Source: Marasmius tenuissimus (Eukaryota; Basidiomycota; Agaricomycetes; Agaricales; Marasmiaceae). Taken from it: DNA of 64,000 nt. A model generated the notes under the pieces. The model was not told the origin of the DNA. It worked only from the letters and a program-made list of their open reading frames with translations, and did not search any database. The stretch lies in the NCBI GenBank assembly GCA_029532415.1, contig JAQOTA010000068.1, positions 620,001 through 684,000 on the forward strand, read 5' to 3'. The translations under genes and the position numbers were made by a program. Each line of letters opens with the position of its first letter. Position 1 is the stretch's first letter. Below, piece by piece: positions 56,653-64,000 of this stretch.

Positions 56653-56889
56653 CCCAATGAAGCACCGCCATTAACTGTATTGCGGTCCGCTGTCAAGACG
56701 CACGTGACCTCGTCGATGTTTGAGTTCAACAATTGATCTGAATTGATCTGGCTTCTGCGCTTTGTCAGTCATCCACACTTCAGTGATTATTGTGGTGAAT
56801 CTTCCTCGTCGGCGACCAGCTGGGAAGTGAAGGGGGAGATTTCCCCACCTATGTCTATAGTAATAGACTATCCTGCTGGGCCATACACA

Positions 56890-58110
56890 CGAGTGCTGGA
56901 TGGGGAATTCTCACCACCGAGGCCGAACTCTGCCTGAGGGGGAAGTCTCAACAATGAACCTGAACATGGCTGACGGGGAATAATCCTCCCAGGTGAGTGA
57001 GCGGTGAATCTTCCCTCACCAGAGTCATGCTCTAGAAAATTGTGCTCACGGGCCGCCTGGCGGGGAACTCTCACCGGTAAGGTTGAACTATGCCCGAGGG
57101 GGAAACCTCACCGATGGACCTGAAGGTGGGCTGACAGGGAATAATCCCCCTGGGTGAGTGAGCAGTGAATGTTCCCTCCCGAAGTCACGCCCAACGAGAT
57201 TATGCTCGCAGGTCGCCTGGCGGGGAATTCTCACCGATGGATGTGAAGAAGGGCCGACAGGGAATAATCCCCTAGGTGAGTGAACGGTGAATGTTCCCTC
57301 TCCAGAGTCACGCTCAAGGAGATCGTGCTCGCAGGTTGTCAGCGGGGAATTCTCACCAGTAAGGTCAAACTCTGTTCGGGGGGGAAGTCTCACCGATGGA
57401 CCTGAAGATGGCCGACAGGGAATAATCCCCCAGGTGAGTGATCAGTGAATTTTCCCTCACCAGGGTCACGCTCTGAAAAATTGTGCTTGCGGGCCGCCTG
57501 GCGGGGAGTTCTCACCAGTAAGGTCAAACTCTATCCGAGGGGGAAACCTCACCAATGGATATGAGCACAAGCCAACAGGGAATAATCCCCCTGGACGAGC
57601 GGTGAACTCTCCCTCCCCAGAGTCATGTTCAAGGAGATCGTGCTCGCAGGTCGCCTGGCGGGGCATTCTCACCGGTGACGTCGAACTACGTCTGACGGGG
57701 AAATCTCACCATTGGGAATGGACCCGAACCAACGGGGAATTACCCCTCCAGGTGAGTGAGCGGTGAATGTTCCCTACCCAGGGTCACGTTCGCTGGAGAC
57801 TTCTCACCGATTTCTCACCGGTGATATCGAACTCTACTCGGGGGGAAATCTCACTGATGGACCTGAAGATGGGCTGACAGGGAATAACCCCCAGGTGAGT
57901 GAACAGTGAACGCTCCCTCTCCTGAGTAGCACTCAGCGAGATCGTGCTTGTTGGCGGGGAATCCTCACCGGCGAGGTCCAACTCTGCTCGAGGGGGAAAT
58001 CTCACCGATGGATATGAAGATGGGCCGACAGGGAATAATCCCCCCAGGTGAGTGAGCATGTCTGAGGGGGGAATACTCACCATCTGTACTCAGTCACAAT
58101 GGGGAGAACC
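56890..58110. repeat. Satellite-like tandem repeat, about 160-bp unit
   Basis: About eight units marked by GTGAGTGAGCGGTGAAT (near 56993, 57154, 57274, 57433, 57592, 57752, 57895, 58048). Each unit also has GGGGAATTCTCACC, GGGGGAAATCTCACCGATGG and CAGGGAATAATCCCC. Spacing is 120-161 bp. The units give false ORFs on the reverse strand. No gene. Confidence 0.85.
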
Positions 58111-58236
58111 CACTACTGATGTATCAATCCCGCCCTCAGTGATTATTTTCTCTTCGAGATAGAAAATGTAGCGTCGACAGGTCCATTTGCCCTGCAATAA
58201 GATTCGTGACTCATGAACTCTACACCCTTTTTCTAA

Positions 58237-59352
58237 CTACTTTGCTACAAGCTCCAATCCCATGTTTGTGATTGCTCTCCGCTCCTCAGGACCTGCATAT
58301 GGAAGAGAAATGGTCCCCTTCTCCAATGCGACCTTCCGACCCTGCTCGAGGAATCTCTGTACCGCATTCAAATGATGTGTGGACGGCTGGAATCCCCATG
58401 TCAGCTTGAAAGTGTGCAACTGCTGGCACTCCAAATCATCCAACAGCGCCACGGATGTCGAATCCACACTCCTACCATTCACCTTCATTCTGAAAACCTT
58501 CAAACTCCCAAGTCCAAGTACCCCTTCTTCCCGCTAGAGGTCTTTCAGAGCCCACTTCCTTGTAGTCCAGATATAGTGCCACGAGCTCACCCTGGGGCAT
58601 CAGCGCAACATCCATAATGCTGTCGCTGGGGTGCATAGAATGTTCAATGTCTGAATTCCCAACTGGACTGAAGATGCCGAGGCCCATCGTAGACTCTTCG
58701 TTCCCCAACTCCACACATTTCCATCCCTGATTGGACCCAATGTGAATGTCAGCCCCTTCAATGAGGGCAACTCCTTCAGCTTGGCCATCATATCCCACAT
58801 TGTCGACCCCGTTCCAATCTCGTAGTCGCTCATCGATATCACCAACCACTCAATTCCCTTAATCTGCCGTCCCACCACGTCCATGACAGAGCACGAGAAC
58901 TGCACCTGCACTTGGTCATTGCCAATGTAGTGGAATGCTCGCCACCCAACCTGTGCAGCCTGCGACCGTTCGATCGCTGGAGATCTAAGCCGATACCCGC
59001 GTCCATAAGCCTTCAAGATGATGCGAAACCCCCTTCCCTTCGACTCTGCCAAGTCCACTACGGCCTTGAGTGATAAACTTCCTGGCGGCAATTGCAATGG
59101 AAAGACATTGTCATGGTATACAACGACATCCTGCCAGTTAGGAAGGTCGAGTACCACCGCTCGCCATTGTTGACACACATCCGAAAAGCGTCGCAAGTCG
59201 GAATCCTTCCAATCCCGTAGCATCCCATCTGTTTCTCTGATACGAACACTCTCTGTTTGGGAGTAGACCGTTAGTGTTTCGGCCGACAGTCCCTCCTCCA
59301 TCACTTTGCGTACGATCTCCGTTGGGAGCCTGCAGCCTGTCAGAGGATCCAA
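58237..59352 (-). CDS. F-box-like protein
   Basis: N-terminal F-box-like pattern: CRLPTEIVRKVMEEGL, then LRRFSDVCQQWRAVVLDLPNW, followed by short Leu-rich segments (LKELPSLKGLTFTLG, SVQLGIQTLNILC). At least one intron near 58505-58605 joins to SLKVFRMKVNGRSVDSTSVALLDDLE and the C-terminus ending GLELVAK. F-box proteins recruit substrates to SCF ubiquitin ligases; this kind is abundant in Agaricomycetes. The start codon is uncertain because upstream sequence is open (SNALESLDPLTG) without an ATG in frame; an additional 5' exon is likely. Confidence 0.55.
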
Positions 59353-59749
59353 GGACTCAAGGGCGTTTGAGGTGTGTTGGAGGGAGACATGGTTGTAGAG
59401 TTTAGAGAGTTAGCAACACAATCGTCGTGAGCACCTTGCTCGATAAACAGATCAAACTTGTATGTCGACGGCCAGCACATTGCCTTTCTATTTGAAATTG
59501 CGAATACTCACCATTGTACTCGAGGTATAAGAAAAACAAATTGAGGGTTTTCACAACAGGTTGTAGCAGGATTAGAACATTGGGCTACAAGTCATATCGC
59601 TCATAGGGCGAGACCCATCAACTTAGCGGCACTACCACTCCGCCACCAACACATAAAAATTGAACCGGTTTATTACAATCCAATCATCATAATATTGCAT
59701 AGGATAGACAGATAAGCGAAAGCATGAATAACAGGTAATTATTACAAAA

Positions 59750-62466
59750 TCAATTCTCGACCTTTGGGACATCCTCGAAAGTCAGTAAGTCCTCCAAACC
59801 AACCAAGCTCGACAGGCCACCATGGTTTCTGAGCTTCTGGAGCGAGGTCCTGACAGGCCCCTGAAGACGCTTTTGTATAGAGCGCTCAACATAGTGCCCA
59901 TCCTTCAGCTCGTGTGTCCAAATGTCGTCGAGCTTCATCCCCCAGCGCTTGAGGCGCGTGATTTCGAAGCCACAGTTGCGGGGTGTCAGGGGGCTGTCGT
60001 AGGTCTCCGACCGTCCCTCGTACTCGATCTCGCCAGTTTTCCACAAGTATAACCCCCAGATCGCGTCTTTGAGTAGACAACCGCAATCACATACCTCTGC
60101 TCCTGACTCACTTCTCCTGACGCCGAGCTTAGCGTAAACAATACCCCCTGCACCCTTCGCATCGGCCTCTATCCGGCTTTTCACTGTAGCTGGATCCGTT
60201 GATTCGTATGGGGTGCCGGTAAGCCTACCCTTCTTCTCTGTTCCATCCCACTTCCTGCATGACTTGTCGTTGATTTGGTGGTAGTTACACTTGAGGAGAG
60301 ACGACTTCGTGATGAGGATCATGCGAGACAGCTCATAGCACGCCTTTTCTGCCCCAGGACAGTTCTTGACCGACTCTCGGATGTGGTGTCATTGCTTCGT
60401 GTCGAGTCGATTCGCGGGGCAGGGGTTGTCCAGAAACTTCTGTATCGCCTCTTGGGTCTCCTCTGGAACAATGGGTCAGTTATGAACAAAACATATATTA
60501 AGGCCACGTACGTTCCAGTTTCCAGCGGGCCTCATTCTTTACGACCACCTCCTCATTATCTTCGATGTCAACGTCTTCTTCATCGTCTTCAACAGTGTCC
60601 TTCTCGCTACCTGACAACTTGGTCGATTTCCCTTTCGTCTTGGATGCGGCTGCAGCTGTGGTATTGCCAGCCGTTGGTTGCCGCCTTCAACCTTGTCTGG
60701 TAGACCTCGAACCTAAGGTCGACCAAGATATTATTGATTGGAAACCAATGATAGGCAATGAGTAACCTACCTTTGGCCTTGGCCAGATCTGATCCAGACT
60801 CCCCACCGCCCTCAACTGGCTTTTCCGAGAGCCGGAGGTGCTCGGTGGGCATACTATCAACCTTGTCGATTTCTGTGGGTGTACCATCAACCTTGTCGGT
60901 CTGTGTGGGCGTATCATCGAGTTTTTCGGTTGCGGTAGGCGTGCCGTCGACCTTGCCGGTAACTCAAGCGTTCTCAGATACAAACTCCACGGTCCCCTTG
61001 ACTGCTGTGGGCATTTCCGAGTGCGGGAGGTTCTCAGTAGGTGTACTTTCGACTTTGTTCTCCAATCCCGACTCCCCGGTCCCGCTGACAGGCTTTATGG
61101 AGCCCTGCTGGCTCTCGTTAGGCACCTGCTGCGAGCCTGGATGCGATTCGGGGGAAGTGCCACTGGGTGGGATAGGCCCTTCCTCAGTAGATAGTATCCT
61201 TGTGGACATGCTGTTGGCGGCGGGATCTTGGACTACAGGTACAAGTTGAGACGATGCAGCAGTCGGCGTCGTGGGGATTGGGATATCGGGTGGGGTACTG
61301 GTACCCTCAGGTGCCTTTGGGGCCACTGGAGCGTCGACATCTACACAACCGGTATGTGAGGGATCACAAATAACTATGAAATACAACTCACTTTCGTCTG
61401 GCTTAGCTGATGCCGGTAGCTCGGGCACATTCACTTGAGTTTGTGCCATCTCTCCCTCTCCCTCTCCAGGCTTTGCTATTGCTTTCTCTCGGGGTTTCGG
61501 TGGGAAATTGACTCGGGGGTTCGCTGTCGGTGTGGCAAGGATATTAGTAGTGTTCAATGACAATAAGAATTGGCCGGACAACCTTTTCATTCTCTAGCCC
61601 ACTCTTTCGTCCATCCCAAGTCAGAGCCGTCATCTGTCATATCAGGTAAGAATGTGTCCGATTATCCAGGGGTATTGGACGTGAACTTACCAATGACTGG
61701 CACAGGATCCTCCTTTGCAATTCGCCTTGATCGCTTCATTGGTCGGGTGCCTTGCTTTTGTGTTCTCGCTGGGGTAGTGCCTCCCTGTTGCTTCCAGGCT
61801 TGCTTCTTGCTGGAACTCCCACCACCGCTTCCATATCCCTGTGAAACTTTCCCTGTCTCGTCCTCCCCATCCGACTCCGACAATTCAGAAAGGTCCGAGC
61901 TATCGAACAAGTCACCCACTTCTGTGCGCTTGCGCTTCTGATTCTTCTCTCCTGAATGAAAGACGTTATGAACACGTCAATTATACCAAACTTATCAACA
62001 CACCCTTATCTTGTTGCAACGACTGTGCACGCATTTGTATGTCGTCCTCGATGCCGCGAATCTGAGCTTCAAGTCCCTCGATAGCGGTTTGTCGTGTCGC
62101 CAACTCCTTGCTGCGAGTGCTCTTGTGGCTTGACCTCGTGTCCCGTTCAAACTGCTTCAGGCCCTTCTCGTGGTTTGCCAATTCCACCAGGAGCATTGAT
62201 CTCTGTGACAATTGGACTGCAAAATAAAGTCAGTTCTCTCTAATGTCCTCAGATAACAAAGCCTCTTTACCAGGAGTACCATACTTCTCTAACGCTTTGG
62301 CGTCAATTGCTGGATGTGACATTGGGACGAATTCACAGAGAGTAAGAGCTTCGTGTGGAGGGGGAAAAAGTAACCTGGAGTCTGTCAGAGGGACCATTCT
62401 CCCTCCACTTATATCTGAAAACTCACCCATCGGTCCCAAAGTGACGGCAAAAAGATAGAGAGACAT
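59750..62466 (-). pseudogene. Multi-exon Pro/Ser/Thr-rich protein, two in-frame TGA codons
   Basis: Exons on the reverse strand: MSLYLFAVTLGPMGEFSD (62466), a coiled segment (ANHEKGLKQFERDTRS, RQTAIEGLEAQIRG), a basic/acidic stretch (DLFDSSDLSELSESDGEDE, RPMKRSRRIAKED), and Pro/Thr-rich exons with degenerate KVDGTPT...DKVDGTPT repeats. An acidic VEDDEEDVDIEDNEE block follows, then a conserved-looking C-terminal domain (FLDNPCPANRLDT, CPGAEKACYELSRM, CDCGCLLKDAIWGLYLW, LEDLLTFEDVPK). TGA at 60964-60966 and 60389-60391 lie in frame, with clear continuation after each; CGA fits both (TGG fits the second too). No known domain recognised. The Cys-containing C-terminal part could bind nucleic acid, but that is a guess. 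Confidence 0.5.
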
Positions 62467-62602
62467 GGATATTGATCAAATGTTGAACTGGTGAACCTCT
62501 GTAAAGTGCCGGCCGCTAATGTCGGACCGCTCGGGTATTTTATTGACGCTCGAACCTCATTCGACGCGTTCACGCCACAACTTCTTCAGATCACCAACGT
62601 CA

Positions 62603-63959
62603 ATGATGTTTGATTTCCAGCACCCGCTTGTTCTCTTTTTCTTCACTCTCTTCATTATATTTTGCAAATCCATCTTTTGTGCTATTCTCACTTTTCATCG
62701 CTTTCAAAACTCCCGTTCCTCCCGTCCTGTACAAAATCCCCTCACCATTGATGAAATCCAGCGCAACGTCCTCCTGTTCCTCCCTCAATCTGATCTTGTC
62801 AACGTCACAACCCTCTCACGTGTTTTCTACTCAACAGCCCACGAACTATTGGAAATGAGACTTCACCTGCGATATTCGGATCGCAGTGTCGTCTGGGAGT
62901 ACATGTTGCGACAAGGAAACTCGCCGCAAACAACACCCCGATATACCTCTGCGACCATCGACCTGGCACTCAACCCAGGAGAAATTTTGTTGGTGTTGCT
63001 GCTCACGGGTTCGTTCGAAATCGAAACGGTTGAATTTATGTCCAGCGCACGGATCAGGGCGGAATGGGCCCTCAACCTTGGCACCTCGTATATGCTTCCC
63101 ACCATCATCACACAGCTACAACAGGCCCATCATTTTGTTCTTTTCAACATCTCACTTCGCTTTCAGTGGACCCTACTCCATGCAGCAAAAGGCCAGATAA
63201 CGACGTTGGAAATGCACAACCCCAGAATTCCATCTCACGGTTACACAGTCACCCCGGTTGTATTGCAAACTTTGCAGGCCTTACACCTATTTGATGACAC
63301 CTCATCCAGTATCGATTTCCTGCTACGGGTCGTTCAGTGTATAGTTGCCCCAGGCCTCACTACATTGACAATTGGGAGGTGCTCATCCGGAGGTTCAACG
63401 GCAGTTCACGACACAGTGAAGGCATTCAGCGGAAACCTCAGGAGCCTACACATCTTGAACAAAATGCGACCTTCAGGTGAGTTTTCTGATCAAGCATGTG
63501 GACTCTACAAAATTCTGATTAGAAACAGACGACGATATCACAGCAGGCACACCTCTCCCTTCGTTGGCCGCCGTGCACCACTTGGAACTTGATCTGACCT
63601 GGGCCGGTCTCTATTTGTCTACGAGTGGTGAAACATTTCCCTCTGTCCGCACCATTGCGTTACATTCATCGCCCCTTCAAGTTATGGCAGGGCTGCCCGA
63701 TCTTGATGCAGTCTGGCTTCGCAACGGCTTGCTACAAGTTGAGGGGACCCTCGAGGAGCTAGAGTTATGCTATCGCTCATCTCAACGCTATATTCGTGAC
63801 TCCTTCCGGACCCTGGTTGCCAATCAGCTTCGCGAGGTGGGACCACCTCTGCCCGAAGGTTTGGTCATCATGGAAGGTTTGAGGGACTATATACCCATTT
63901 CACCCCCTCGCGGTGATGCCATAGAAATCGGCCGATTGTGGGATGGATTTGAGGGATGA
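62603..63959 (+). CDS. F-box/leucine-rich protein
   Basis: Two exons joined by a 45-nt intron (about 63477-63525, GTGAGT to GATTAG) in frame (MRPS to ETDDD). The F-box-like region reads IQRNVLLFLPQSDLVNV, LSRVFYSTAHELLEMRLHL, followed by irregular Leu-rich segments (LQTLQALHLFDD, APGLTTLTIGRC, SGNLRSLHILNK, LAAVHHLELDLTW, LEELELCYRS) and the C-terminus WDGFEG. A hydrophobic stretch LVLFFFTLFIIFCKSIFCA precedes the F-box; it is either a membrane anchor or a retained intron. An upstream in-frame ATG at 62519 is possible. Likely SCF substrate adaptor. Confidence 0.6.
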
Positions 63960-64000
63960 GCGACAGATAACTATCCGCCAAAAGCAAGGTCCGGTGGCTT

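Noticed and set aside
56868..58083. Series of similar minus-strand ORFs (GGLFPVGPSS-type)
   Set aside because: Products of the 160-bp satellite.

Overview
The window is nuclear DNA of a filamentous basidiomycete, most likely an Agaricomycete. This rests on a Plavaka-type (CACTA group) transposase, a Mutator-like transposase with a GCM/WRKY-type zinc region, a Tf1/sushi-like chromovirus, a DUF6532-like gene, multi-membrane-span hypothetical proteins of a kind expanded in Agaricomycetes, F-box proteins, and many GT-AG introns of about 45-65 nt. I cannot name the genus. No database search was possible; family names come from motif recognition.

Layout. 0-3 kb: non-coding DNA with a GGGCA-rich miniature element and a 17-bp perfect palindrome. 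2.9-15.2 kb: one Plavaka transposase gene (minus strand) split in mid-codon-frame by a 9,179-bp Mutator-like element (4390-13568) flanked by an 8-bp duplication, TAGTTGAT. The inserted element carries subterminal TACGCTAC repeat arrays, a GCM-type MULE transposase (minus, one premature TGA), and a cargo gene (plus) that appears to join a ubiquitin-hydrolase-like cysteine protease to a PHD finger. The two genes meet tail to tail with an 8-bp overlap. 15.5-18.2 kb: a large Agaricomycete-type uncharacterised gene, broken by two TGA codons. 20.5-22.9 kb: a decayed DUF6532-like gene. 23.1-23.8 kb: a CGGCTC-rich miniature element.

24-30.4 kb: a host gene of a family I know from Agaricomycetes is split inside an exon by a young Ty3/gypsy chromovirus (24321-29862; 367-bp LTRs with one visible difference; 5-bp duplication TCATG). 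The chromovirus shows a Tf1-style self-priming signal. 30.4-33 kb: a non-coding 2.57-kb element with 40-bp inverted ends and CATTAATG repeats. It abuts a 5'-truncated LINE (33-35 kb).

35-54 kb: a local array of about seven copies (four apparently complete, three fragments) of a seven-span membrane protein gene, in both orientations. It is mixed with a nuclear-type low-complexity gene (44.3-46.1 kb), an inverted partial copy of that gene (55.8-56.7 kb), a thrice-repeated 0.4-kb sequence and further miniature elements. 56.9-58.1 kb: a roughly 160-bp tandem satellite. 58.2-64 kb: an F-box-like gene (minus), a decayed proline/serine-rich gene with two in-frame TGA codons (minus), and an F-box/leucine-rich gene (plus).

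How it works together: this is a transposon nest and gene-family nursery rather than a pathway. Almost every premature stop I found can be explained by a single C-to-T change (nine TGA from CGA, one TAG from CAG, one TAA from CAA). That suggests methylcytosine deamination or a RIP-like process acting on repeats.
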